From Serinus canaria (taxonomy: Eukaryota > Chordata > Aves > Passeriformes > Fringillidae): DNA of 64,000 bases. The DNA is taken from the NCBI RefSeq assembly GCF_022539315.1, contig NC_066316.1, forward strand, positions 66,073,994 to 66,137,993, written 5' to 3'. Shown in pieces: positions 11,495-23,900 of the stretch. The notes beneath the pieces are model-generated. The model saw only the letters and a program-made list of their open reading frames with translations. It ran no database searches and was not told the origin of the DNA. The translations under genes and the position numbers were made by a program. Numbering within the stretch: the first letter of the stretch is position 1; every line of letters begins with the position of its first letter.

Positions 11495-14400
11495 TGGGTG
11501 TTTTTTTTTAATAGCATAACCTACAGGCCTAATTTAATTGCAACAGTTGAAGAAAATGCTCAAAGCAAACCTGTCTCTTCAGACATGTTTATTTTAGGAT
11601 TTTAGCGATTCCTTTTGCTATACTCCATATTTCTTCCTCGTTTCTATCCAGAATTTATCAGCTATTGCTTTCAGGATCCTCAGGACTCTTGTCCTTCATT
11701 GTTTTTGCCTTAGCTGAGGTGTGTCAAACTCTGCTAACAGTGTTATTGTTCCTCATAGTTTTATTCAGTTTTTCTGAGAGATGAGCTACTTTATCTCACA
11801 TTTATCAAATTCAGAAGAGATATTGTCTTCACAATGCAACAGAGTCAGGACTCCATAGTTATTGTATCATGTTGAAAATTAACATCCAATAAAAAGATTC
11901 CCTGATCCTGACATTGCTAATGCACACCTGAAATATATTTATAATCAACCATGTAGCATGGAACAGTTACTGTATTCTCACTTCCCATATCTCAGAAAAC
12001 CTGCTCACCAACAAAAGCATCAGCAATTTGATGCTTATCTTTGTATAACCTGTACAAAACTAGAAGAGTAGCTGGGGTACTTTTCAGGAAGAGGGAAAAC
12101 TCAGTGGTAGCAGTCTTTTCCTACTACAAGTTCAGATGTATGAAGGTATTGTGACTTGGCAGCCACCTTTGTTTGAGCAGTTAGTAATGCACGTAGACAG
12201 CATTCACATGATGCTAATAGGATCAGAAGAAAAGTAAATTTAATATTTTTATAGATGCAGGAACTATTTGAACTTTCATATTCTTGAAAACTCTTCATAG
12301 ACAGTAAGTATTTTTTAAACAGCTAGTCTTCATATGAGTTTTCTGTTGAGTAGGCAACCTTTTTTCCTGAAAGGAAGTATGGAAAATATGGAAAAATTAG
12401 TTCACTGACAGCTGTACAGAATCCCTTAGTTCAAGGAGAGAAAATATAGCATGCTTAAAACTTATATGAGAATTAAATTGTTTCATTTTAATTCAGGTTC
12501 TATAGAATTAGCAGCAGCATACTTTATATGAGCACAGTTAGATGTAAAGCATAATCCCTTATCTCTTAGAAATGTTTTTAACAGTCCAGAGAGATTAATG
12601 GTATCAGTTTCCCTCAGCTATTTTGGTTCAACCAAAGCATTAACTTGTTTTTGGACATAAAAGTAAATTTTATGCTAATGGCAATGTGGAGACATAAATG
12701 CCCCATAATTATAGGGCTCTATGACATCAGTATTGTAAAAAGCCAAGATACCACTAATAGAAAGAATTTTGGCAGACTACATTGGCTAAGAAAAAAACTA
12801 ATTTTATTTGAAGACACCGTCTATAAGCTCAGCCTTTGGAGTCCTCTTAGGCCAATGTCTCCCAGTTGTGTCTGAAGACAAATCTGACAATACAATGACA
12901 GTGCAACATGTTCAAAACAAGGACAGCTTTTTGTGAATTGCAAAACTCAAGATATTGCATGGAAATCAGTTATCAGATAACTAGATTTGTAAGAAAAGCT
13001 TTATACATATTATAGTCATTATTATAGGATTTAAAGGAATCTCTTTATAGAGAGTTCTAGTTATTGTGAGCTGCAAATTGAATAATCTAACCAATGCAAA
13101 CTTTTATTACTGCAGGCAGTTTTTGATCTACCTCCCTACTCTACTGTGAAGTTCACCTTGTTCAGTGAGTTCAAGGAAGGCACTGGGGGGCAAACCAAAT
13201 AGTTAATAGGCTAAAGAAGACAGGGTTTCCCCATGGGTACAGCCACTCTGCTTTACAAAGCACGGAAATTGACTTGTGGATGAGTTCAAGTACATCCTCA
13301 TGCTCTGAGCCCGAGCAAGCCTCGCTTGTTTCTTCCTATAACGAGGACCTGTCACTACACTGGCACTACTTCTGTCACACAGAATGCACTTGGCAGGGCA
13401 GCCTCACTTGAACTTCTCAAGAGCCACAGGAAAGTGTCCCATCAATAAATTGGTTTGATTTGGTGGCTACTCGGTTCTCATGTGTGCCAGTCAAAGATCT
13501 CTGTGATTCTTCTACAGTAAGAGTCCATCCCTTAATTTCTAGTTGAAGATTTTGGTGGTAAGTTTTCACACAATGGCCACTGCACACAATCAATCCCCAT
13601 TTCTATTATCATATACTAAAATAACTTCAGTATTTAAGGTCTAGTCTGTTAGATGTCTTTTCTCCCTACCTAAAGATACTTGATTTTAGAATGATGATGA
13701 TTATTTATGGAGTCCATGGAAAACACCGAATATGGGAATGTGGTTTTTTGAATGGAGGAGAGTTTCCTTTGAATAGAAGCAGTTTCCTTTGAGATACAAT
13801 TCTGACATGCAAATTGTCCTGTCATTAAAGTCTGAAGGAGAGAGTAGTAGCATATTTATGTCAGTTATTGCACTATTACAAAACTACCCATTCTGGCATT
13901 TACACCAACAGTCACAGTGCAAAGAAACATGGATGTACAAACAAATGCACTCAAAACACCCCTACTGTGGGAGTGGCATCCCAGGAAATGCCAGAACTGA
14001 GGTGTTTATGGCATCTCATTCAGTTCCCCAGTGTGTGCATCAGGACACAGGAACCACACAGTTACAGCCTGGTTTCTGTGCGCTTTTCCAGGACACAGAA
14101 GACCACCATGTGCAGCTGCATGGGGTAGTTCTTTGTCCTCATGGTCCAGTATGCCTTTACCCAGAACTGTGTACAAGCTATTTTTATTTTGAATTTAATA
14201 GTGTGTTTTTTCTTGTGCTTTTCCCTACTCAGATATTCATTACCATTTTGCCTGAGTGATTTGCTAATATTAATAGTTCTTCTTCACAAAGACTTCTAAA
14301 ATGTGAAGTGTTAGTTCCAATTTACAGGTCAAAAATTTATTCATAGGGAGATTAAAATTAAAATTGTCCACTTATTTAGGAAGTCCTGTTTGAGAAAAGT

Positions 14401-16405
14401 CCTGTTGCAAAAATAGACCTTTTGCAGCATTATACAGCAGTTTGATTAATCAAACTCAATATTTTTTGCATCAGCTACTGCCAGAATTTCTGCAAATCTG
14501 ACACCAAAATAATAAGAGCAAAGATTGATCTGATTTAAACAACTCTCAGATATTCACATACAAATTCTGTGTCTTAACCATGTATCCAGCATGGCTTTGC
14601 CATTAAAATATGTTCTATAGCATAGAACCTTCCATCTTCCATAGGAGGTGAAACAAAAGCAGCTCTCAGTCTTCTCCACATATTCCAGAGTCGTTTGTAA
14701 AGCATGTCTGTCACCAAACCAAACTGGGCTCTTGTTAAAACAGAAAACAGAAATAAAATTTGAGGATAATATGTTTCATCCCTCAAAAAATTGATCCTCT
14801 AGCATAATAAAGACACTTAAGCATTCCTCAACAGACTTGAGACACTTCCTATTCCCTTATTGCTTGTGGATATATTTATTTATATAAATAATAGTGAGAC
14901 CACTTAGAGTTCTATAGCACTCTAGAATGTACACCTATGATCATTATAGATCAGCATTACAGGAGAAAGAAGCATTTCAGATTGCCAGATGATTTCACAA
15001 ATCACCTTGACAGCCATTTCAGGTTGTCCTCCCAGACTTCTGAGTGCTATTCCCTAGGTCATCTCCATCTCTTTCTTTTAAGGCAACTTGTTAGTCTTTC
15101 TTGTCTTGAAATACTCACATGTCTTACCACATTGTGGTGTGTCTTTCTCAGACCCTCTCCCATAGCAGTTTCCCTGAGCACATGCACATCTACCTCTTCA
15201 ACCATCTAGTTTTTCTTTTTCTTATCTCATTTTGCCCTTTCTCTCTTCTTCCTCAGCATCTTCAGCTTGAAACTTGTCATGGACACCCCATTCCAAATTT
15301 GTTATCTTGCTCCTCTCTTAACTTAGATTCCTGGTCCCACATCTGCTTCATGCTTGGTTTTCCATTTCTTTTTGTTCAACATACCTCTGAGGCCCATTGA
15401 TACGCAGGAAATCCTGGTCACTTTATGGACCCAAATCTGGAATCCTCTCCTCATCCTGTCCCCTACCCTTCTGGCTGAGCTGTCCTGTTGACATCCTGCT
15501 GTTCTATTGCCTCATCATTTGTTCAGGGTCCTTCCTCACCCCAAGACATTCATTCTTCCTGCTACACAGCTGCTCCTCCATCACCACATGCCCAAGCACA
15601 GGGTGTACCTACCTCTTGCCTTCTTGTCACCTGAGCTAGGTGACTTTCTCCCACCAAGCTGACTGGGGCCAGCTCATGTCACAAGCTCAGATCAGTGCTT
15701 GAGATGAGCCACACAACAGTGTAAAGCTGGTTCATGCCAAGTGAGAACAAGATCAAGAAAAAACCACCAGCTAAAAATCTAACTTGCTAAATCTGAGAAT
15801 TGATTTTGGTTTTTCCCATTAAAATGTTTGTTTTCATGTGAGAAAAAATAAAAGATACATCTTTGGCACTAAGTTCATATCTGTACAATATTTGGGGACC
15901 TTGCTCCCAAACCACCAGAGACTCTAAAATCCAGAAACTTATTTGTCCCCAGAGGCATTCATTATTTGTTTTTTTCTATTTATTTGTCTAGTGTTTATTT
16001 TAGCATTGGTGTTTCCAAAGTCTCTTTCCTTGAAAGGACTGGAATTTACCAAAATGTTTCATGCTGAGACAGATACTTAGGATGAATGCCCTAATTATTA
16101 AAATCTGGGGGAGATTAAAAACAACACAAGTTAAGATTTTTCCATGGAAAGCATTAGACAACTTTACATTTTCTGATATTGAAGAGAATCTCAGACTATG
16201 ACCTGATAAATAGCTGTAGAGTTAATAAGTATGCAGAAGACATAAAAAGAATCGATCAGCTCTCTATGGAATCTTTTGAACAGCTTAGTAGCTTTGGCAC
16301 AAATTTATAAAATGCTGCTGCTTTTTAAAATGCTGTACACACAAGAGAAGAGTGGAGAAATAATCCTCTGTCCCTCATGATATTTTTTATTTTCTTTCTC
16401 TTTGT
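11495..16405. other. Unique non-coding sequence; C/T-rich stretch
   Basis: No gene is supported. It contains the longest open frame of the window (first ATG at 13807, stop at 14259), which has no recognisable domain and overlaps another open frame. A 12-bp direct repeat lies at 13761-13772 and 13781-13792. From about 15030 to 15660 the + strand is strongly pyrimidine-rich (CTT, TCC, CCT words), giving several overlapping open frames that are composition artefacts. Confidence 0.55.
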
Positions 16406-16411
16406 CATTCC

Positions 16412-16530
16412 TGGATCGGACTTCCGGAATGCCGTCCTGGCATAGGACAGTCCGTCAATTCGCTGTCAGGCACGGAAGCCTGTCAGTACGGCTACCAGTC
16501 CGGACGGAATTGCCTTCCGTAACTGAAGGC
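16412..16530. other. CpG-dense, hairpin-rich patch
   Basis: Ten CpG dinucleotides fall within about 100 bp (16417 to 16519), against near absence in the flanks. Short stems are visible: CGGAC (16417-16421) pairs with GTCCG (16450-16454) around an inner GTCCT/AGGAC stem (16434-16438 with 16444-16448). TACGG near 16487 can pair with CCGTA near 16517, and CAGGC pairs with GCCTG near 16467-16482. The patch is bracketed by CATTCC at 16406-16411 and 16531-16536, which could be a target-site duplication or simply part of the TTCC context. Its identity is unknown: it may be an inserted fragment, a diverged minisatellite or a structured element. Confidence 0.5.
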
Positions 16531-16532
16531 CA

Positions 16533-16624
16533 TTCCTTCCTTCCTTCCTGTCCTTTCCTTCCTTCCTTCCTTCCTTCCTTCCTTCCTTCCTTCCTTCCTT
16601 CCTTCCTTCCTTCCTTCCTTTCCC
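16533..16624. repeat. (TTCC)n microsatellite
   Basis: A tetranucleotide TTCC array runs here, with a brief interruption at about 16549-16557 and a perfect stretch from there to 16620. The long open frames on both strands here simply translate the repeat (FLPS or RKEG periodicity) and are not genes. Confidence 0.95.
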
Positions 16625-17090
16625 TTTTTTTTCTCCCCTTGGCATCTAACACCTGAGGAGTAGTATTCAGGCTTTTTTTCTTTATGAATATTTTTCCTTT
16701 TGGCTTTCATTCCTTGACAGTCTCTAACTTGGTACAAACATGATCTCAGTAAACAAAACCTGATACTGCAAGTGAAAGTCTGTATTTTAGGTTAGATATA
16801 AGCAATATGAAAAATAGAGCGTGAGGAAGCTTGCACAGTTCTAAAATCTGGAGAGTGTTTCTTTTTCATCACCTAATTTATCACTAACATCCAATTTATT
16901 TTTGTGTTTATGTTCTTATGATCTAAAAGGACATGAAATCACACCCATTATTTGTATGGAAAAAGACCAAACTTAAAAAATTGCCTGATTTGACATTCAT
17001 TTATGACTCCTAAACACCTAGCATTCCTGCAACAGTGTTTTAACAATTCAAAGCAGCCTGAAGTGACCAGGCTGGTTTTACTTGTATAAT
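16625..17090. other. Unique non-coding spacer
   Basis: AT-rich sequence between the TTCC array and the CR1 fragment. No gene, repeat or motif was recognised. Confidence 0.6.
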
Positions 17091-17340
17091 AATCATAGAA
17101 TCATAGAGTATCTCAAGCTGGAAGGGATCCAGATAGGATCATGGAGTCCAACTAACTGTTCCTCAAAGGACTGCCTAAAACTTAACCATATGAGTAACAG
17201 CATCCTGAAGGTACTCCTTGGACTCTGACAGGCTTGTGCTGTGACTTCCCTGGGGAGCCTGTTTCAGTGATTGACCACACTCTCAGGGAAAAACCTTTTT
17301 CTGATGTCTAATCTGAACATCTCCTGAACATCCCCCATGC
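17091..17340 (-). mobile_element. CR1 LINE 3'-end fragment (minus)
   Basis: The left edge reads AATCATAGAATCATAGAG, the reverse complement of the ATTCTATG-type repeats that end avian CR1 elements. It is followed by GGAAGGGATC and by CCCTGGGGAGCCTGTTTCAGTG, then AAAAACCTTTTTCTGATGTCTAATCTGAACATC, all familiar CR1 3'-region wording on the reverse strand. The element is strongly 5'-truncated, as most CR1 copies are, and its reverse transcriptase is absent. Divergence is moderate. The 5' boundary near 17340 is approximate. A (GATA)n microsatellite starts about 45 bp further on. Confidence 0.9.
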
Positions 17341-17383
17341 ACCATTGTTTAATTTCCACATGCCTAAATAGCTTCTGTTTAAA

Positions 17384-17476
<93 letters not shown>

Positions 17477-17483
17477 GATAGAT
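17384..17483. repeat. (GATA)n(GA)n compound microsatellite
   Basis: About sixteen GATA units run from 17384 to 17447, followed by a GA dinucleotide block to about 17470 and a few mixed GATA/GAGA units to 17483. The 101-codon minus-strand open frame across it is a repeat translation (SIYL and SLSL periodicity), not a gene. Confidence 0.95.
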
Positions 17484-20400
17484 TTGAATGCTTAAATATT
17501 TGGTCTCTAGGAAAAAAATTTAACTGGAAAAGGTTTACCCTTTCAAACAAGGCATTCTCATCTGCTTCATAATCTCCTATATGACAGCTGTGAAAGGTGG
17601 AGTGTGCATCCAATTTAGCTGAAATCTCTCTAGATGAAACATTAAAATGTCTGACTGTCCTATCCTATGACGTTCATTTTGAATATTTCAAATACAGATA
17701 TCTTTGAGTCTCCAAAGTACCTTGATTTTTCAAGAGCTGCCTGTCTCCACTTTACTTTTTACTTGGAGCCTGTGATTCAGCTCCAAGCCATCTGGAGTGA
17801 GCACCCAGTGTAACACCTAACATTTGCAGTGCACTCAGCTCTGTAAAGCTGCTGTGTGACAGCCTACAGCAAACTGCCTGCTTAATGACGAGTTTCTACA
17901 ATTCAGTGCTACTGACATTGACTTAAGCCAAGTACACATACATGTGGATACTCAAGTTGAAAACATTTTAGATTCTTTTGCTTTAATAATAAGTAGATCT
18001 TGCTTAATGGCTTTATTATCCCTTTGCTAAAAGAAGTCTTCATGGAGATACAGGATCCATAAAAGTGCAACATTCTAACACATTTTTGCTACTTCCAACA
18101 AAGCTGCATCAAAAAACTTTTTTTAATTTTTTTTTTATTTTGAAGATGCTCTGGGAAATATATAAAAGCAGACATTGACAATATTTCAGAACATTCCACA
18201 AGCTAGTAGAAAACAAAGCTATAGTACCAAGGCTCCCAAGCTCAGATAAGCTGTGCACATCCTGACAGGCTCATGTCTAATCTGTTCTTAGAAACCTTCA
18301 CCAAAGAAAAATACACAACCTCCCTAAGTGGTCTAATCTGCTGCCTGTCTACACCATTCACAAGTCTAAACTAATGCCTGAATTAAGCCTGCAGTTTCTT
18401 CCTGCTCCTATTCTGTCAGGAGCATATCACACGTAAGATGTCTCCCTCCCTCCCCACAAGTGGCCATACTTTCCTGCCTCCCTTTGAGCCCTGACATTTA
18501 TTTATGCCAATTCTGCACTTTTTTTGCTCTGACTATAAATCAGACTGATGAAATGGCATGTTTTTATTTAAAGACTAGCCTTTTTTTTTTTTGAGTGCTT
18601 CATTTTGCAAGTCCAGTTTAGAGGTCAGCCATGTGAAGAGCTAAATCAGCATAACTGAGAGGAGACAAATCTCCTAGGGGGAACTAGAATGAATGGCAAA
18701 ATGTAGAAAAGATTAATCGTGTTTGGGCTGTTAAAAATGGCACAGTTAATGTTAAACCACCGTCTGCAGGTCGTCATCTCAGGATCAGCTCCTTACTTGC
18801 TTTCCTGTTCCTAGTAGGTACCTGATCAGAAGCTGAATTTAAAGCAGAAAGTAGTCAGGAGGTCATGTCATGATGGATGAAATATGGCAGAAAGATGTTG
18901 GGGCTGAAGCAGTGTAACCACACAGAGATCATGGAAGGTGTGGCTCCCCAACTATCTTCTTGCTCTGTTTTCCCACTCTTTTGCCCAGCCTCAGTCACTC
19001 CTTGCCCCCTTTTCCACTTGTCTTGCCCCCTCCCTTGGACAAGTCTTCAGCCTTCCAGTGGTTTTACTACACTCAGTACCCTGGCAGAAATGTACTTGCC
19101 CTTTTTGCTGGGATGATGGGCTGCTCTTGTTCAGAAAACTGATGGGGCTGCCCTCGTTCAGAAAACTGCCCTCGTTCAGCAACAGCTGAGTCTGTGGCAC
19201 AGGTGGGAGTAGGAGAAGGAAACTGCACTGTCACTGTGTGTAGCTGTCCCATCAGAGGGGTTTAAAGTCCCTTACACCATAGGAAATATCAAGATGTTAT
19301 TCATTCCTTGTGCTCAGTAAAGTATGTGCCAAGGATGGTGTCTTATCTGCATGGCTTTTCACAAGCAAAACCTCAGGATTTATAAAGCTGTGGCTGCTGG
19401 GGCTGCAGTCGAGTTCAGTCTGTTCTCATTCGTTTGACTAGACCCATTGAATTCAAGTAAACTCACCACTGTTAATAAGTATTCACACTGGAAAATAGGA
19501 CTCTATAAAGAATCATTATTTTAATCAATAGAACGATCTTCATTTTCCTTAAGTCTCACAGAAACAAACTGACTGCAAAACAGGCAAAACCAAAATACGG
19601 TCCGAGAAAAAAACAAAACATAAGAAATATACAGCAGTGTTTGGAAAAAAAAAAACAAACCATGGGGCAAACCTTGCCTTATTTCTTTCCCTGTAGGCAG
19701 TGACAGATTTTTTTGAGCCCAAGTCTGTCCCTGAGATAATAATAACCTGCTGACCTGAGATAAGGTCAGCATACCCTTGTTCTCCACTTGGGGTCTTGGT
19801 AGTTGGGTGGCCTCTCTCATCCTGTTAGACCTATTTAGAGAGGATAACCAACCCAAGTCATCAGGAAAGGACAAGTGCCAAGAAAACCTCAATCAGAGTG
19901 TTCCTAAAGCATCCTACTGTAAGAATGCCTTTGAAAGCTAGATGCGGACTTTGATGCTGGAGCTTTTAAACAGTTTGTTGTGCTAAAAGAGAAGTAATTT
20001 GCAGAGACCAACACTGGAAATCCTAATTTCCCCTCAATTCCCCTTTTAAGTGGTTTCTTCACTAGTGCTCTAAAGTTATTTCATATATTCCTAAACATCT
20101 GGAACCTCTGTCCAGGTGTTTAGACTACTTAATTTTAACCAAAAGAGAAGAAATGCATATAGCAGAGGATACATATAATTTTATGTTAACCATAATCTTG
20201 TATGAATGATTAATGAAGTGCTCTTTTCTTCCTACTATTTGGCAGCATATCTTCTGACCATGTTGGCAGCCTCAACAGGTTATGGTCATTATTTATGTGG
20301 CTGATAGATACTTCACATTTGTTTTCAAGCTTAGGAAAAGTAGATTGTATATTTGGAAAAAAATTGCTGGCCATAATCACTGATTAACTCTTTCTACCCT

Positions 20401-20878
20401 TTAAAGTTTTTGTTAAAATTAGATTGGTATTACAGTTTGCTTATCCTACAGAGTTTTTGCCTTATATAAGACTAATTACACATACAATAAGATTAAAAAA
20501 ATTATAGCTTGTTGAAATATTGGTAATGTAGATTTTTTTTTTCTGAATTTACAAAAAGGAATCTGTACTTACATTATATTTTTCTATGGTAATATTGCAT
20601 TTTGTAGTAAGAAGAAAAAATCAGTTTCAAATCAAGCCGTATGTTCTATAGTATTATTTCCAGTAGGATTTATAATGAAACAAACACAATTTTTCTGTAG
20701 TGAAGAATTGCTCATTTAAAATCCCTCAGTCAGCTTTTAACTTGCAGAAAAAAAAGTCCACTTCTGCTCAGAATTGTCATGCTATTCTGACTAAATTAAA
20801 AGTTTGAATTTTACCCTTAAAGCAACAAATTGCTCTAATGACTCTATTATTATTATATGTCCTAAAGCATCAATCAAT
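17484..20878. other. Unique non-coding sequence
   Basis: No gene is supported. A GC-richer part at about 18930-19260 produces several overlapping open frames on both strands and contains a small triplicated motif (19121-19179). Otherwise it is plain AT-rich sequence with short A and T runs, such as 18121-18142 and 18582-18592. Confidence 0.55.
19121..19179. repeat. Three-copy degenerate short repeat
   Basis: Copies begin at 19121 (CTGCTCTTGTTCAGAAAACT), 19148 (CTGCCCTCGTTCAGAAAACT) and 19166 (CTGCCCTCGTTCAG). The last two overlap by two bases. Copies two and three are identical over 14 bases, while copy one differs at two sites. It is a small local tandem expansion. Confidence 0.75.
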
Positions 20879-20910
20879 ACAAGAACATTCCTTCTAAGAA
20901 ATGTTCTTGT
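20879..20910. repeat. Near-perfect hairpin, 15-bp arms
   Basis: Arms ACAAGAACATTCCTT and AAGAAATGTTCTTGT pair with a single mismatch around a 2-nt centre (CT). The outermost 11 bp are perfectly complementary. It could extrude as a short cruciform. There is no evidence of function. Confidence 0.7.
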
Positions 20911-23900
20911 TTTTAATGACTGTTCATAAATTTTGAAGGTTTATCCCTCAATGCAAGTGTATGGCACTGTCACTTTTGCAAACTATTCTTCATGGTCTAT
21001 TTGAGGAGAAATGTTACTTTCAGTGTTGATGATCAGTAAGATCCCTTCTTAATTGCTGCAATAGGGTTGTTGAAACAAGCACAGAAGTCAGCTGTAACCA
21101 TTGTGATTGCATGGTAATAAAAGTGGATTCCTAGTTAATCTGCACAACCAAAGATTACTGATATATTGTCTCTAATTTGCATTTTATACTGTAAAACACT
21201 AATCATGTGACAGGATAAATTTCCTTAGATATTGAACAGATATACAACACATGCATTTCCTTAGTTAAGTTGATTTTCCAAAGTCTGAGCTTGTATCACT
21301 ATATAAAAGACTGGCTAAAATATTTTTTTCTTTATTTTGCTATCAAATCTGATTGGGTTTTTCCTAATGCAGGACCAGCTTTATCCAAAATTCAAGGTAA
21401 CAGCTATAGTTTGTAGGAGGCCTTTAGAATTATACTCTAATCCTTTTTTTGTTGTTGTTTTTGTTTTGTTTTGTTTTTTTTTGTTTTGTTTTTGTTATCT
21501 GTATCTGGAAGAATCTTTGAACCTTCCTTTTTAAGTATAATCAACTACTAATTTTTCTGAGCCTACAAAGAGAACAAGAAAGTATTTGTCATTTTCAGCC
21601 CACAGCATGATATACAGCAGTTATTGTTTTGGGTACAGTGAACATTTTAAAAGCTGATTCATGTAGTGTTTAACATATCTTTTTAGGCTGCTCCTTTGAA
21701 TGTCAATTAGATTGAACCAAAAAATTTAGCAGCAATAGCTAAGTACAAGGAAGGATTTATGTGTATTATATACATATATCTTCTGTCAACATGTCATTGC
21801 ACATGTATGACAGAGAGAAGAGAATGAAGGTTAAAGAGAATTATTTGCAATTGCCAACGCAGATTTAGTAAGAAATAACAGTTATCTAGAAAGCTGCACC
21901 ACCACAGAGATTGGATTCAATAATTTATGTAGTCATGAAGACAAAAAAATATGCTGTTTATAATTTTAACACAAGTTGATCCTTGCTATTTTGAGCTGAA
22001 AGCCAAAAAGAGTTCTGCACAGAAAAAATAATGAAAACAAAAGACACTGAAACAGGATTGAAAACTGGAGAAAATAACAGTAAATCTGATATTATTTATT
22101 CCATTTTAGTTTAATACTCCTTATAGCAGTACAGAGGAAAGTTGCTGCTTACAAAGGAGTCCATTTTACATTGCCTGTTACAAGATCTGCAACAAGACTC
22201 TGCTATGCTAGATGAGAGAGGAAGACCTTTCTGTGATTAAGATCCATCTTCAAGAAGTTCTCAGTCTGTTTCTTGTGACTTTAACTCGGGGAGGTGGCCT
22301 TTTCCTGGTGTCATTCACTGCACTGCTCACAGTTGTTGAGAAAGGCATAGCAGAGTCTTCTGCTCACTTTACCAGCAGTGGGGCTGGGATAAGATTCTGA
22401 GGAGAAGGAATCAGAATCCCTGTAATTTGTCAGAGACTCTCTCTGATATCTGAATTTTCAAAGTTGTGTCAAGATAAAGACCCACGTAGGAAAAAATATG
22501 ATTTTTTAAATGCAAACAATTTAATTTGAAGAAAATGCATTTTTGAATTTACTCATTCAAACTGGTTGGTGTCTTTGGTCTTTACAAATACTTTACAACA
22601 TAGATGAAACTAAACACACCAAAAAAACCAAAAAAATCCTCACAGCAATCTGAAAATTCAGAGTACAAGTAAGAATATTTATAGAATTAAGAAATCTTAG
22701 AGTCTTCTTCTGGTTCTGATCATTATATTACCCACTCCTGAGTTTCACACATAACTCCGAATTTGGTCTATGCTTTAAAAGCCCCACATCTTTAAAGTGG
22801 TAGTTATTGCTGGCATCTTGTTATGGGATGGATAAATCACATTAAAAACACCACAACTTTGCAACTTTTTCTGGGAATTCTCATCATAATTTTGATGACC
22901 ATAGTGCATGTGTTAGATTTAGGATGTGTCTATACTTTGGCATTTCAATTAATCAATACTAAGCCTAGTAACACTAATTATTTTTTTATTGATGATCCAA
23001 TGACTACTCAGTTGACTTTGAATCTTCCAATAAAATTTATTGTTTGGATTATCTCAGAGTTAAGAAGACTGTGAGAATGCCAAAACCCCACAAATATAAT
23101 CAAATTTAAAGGTCATAAAAGGATGTAAAAGTGGTTGAAATGGTTGTCTAGTGTGTAAAAATATGAGAGAATTCCAACTATGGGGTATATTAAAATCAAT
23201 CTACAAGGGATTGCATTTTGTCTTGTCTCAGATATCAAATATTTCAGCAGGGCAGAAAACTAAAATGTTTTCTGAGAGAAATGGAAATAATCTGAAAGGG
23301 AAAGTGACAAGCTTCCACGTTAAGGGGCATAAAAACCTAGATCTGCTGAAAATATGTGGAAGCCAACATATAATCTAATGATGTGCAGACACCTGCAGAC
23401 TGGGTGTGTCCTGGAAACTCCAGATACTCTGTGTGTGGCTGCACAGAGGATGCTGCTCAGGGGACTTCAGTTTGCCTTATCTGAGATGAAGTCCCATGAG
23501 CAGTGGGGCAGAAAAGAAAAAAGAAAAGAAAAAGAACATTTTTACAAAGCTTTTGAAAAGAGCTTTACAAGTTAAAGGACAGAGCACATGAGGAATGGAA
23601 GCCTAAAATTAAAAAAAAATTGCAGGAAACAAAAATTTAATGGGAATGCATTCATAAGAGGAGCATGAAGGATAATAATTCATTTTACTGAAATTCAAAG
23701 ATACATAAAAGTATACTGGGACAGATAATACAGGAATAAAGAAAAAGAGCTGAGAGCCACATTAAAAGGACAAAGTAGGATGTAATTTGTACAAGAGAGA
23801 CATACCAATTATCCCTTTTAATTCAAATTGCATAAATATTACAATAAAAGATTTGTTTGTCCAAGTACAGACTATGGAAAAGGGGTATATTCTTTGCCTA

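Noticed and set aside
16455..16737. Long open frames on both strands with RKEG or FLPS periodicity
   Set aside because: They are translations of the (TTCC)n microsatellite.
17308..17613. 101-codon minus-strand frame with SIYL repeats
   Set aside because: It is a translation of the (GATA)n(GA)n array and part of the CR1 fragment.
18877..19200. Overlapping open frames on both strands
   Set aside because: Three registers plus the opposite strand are open at once, which is typical of locally GC-rich non-coding DNA. No domain is seen.
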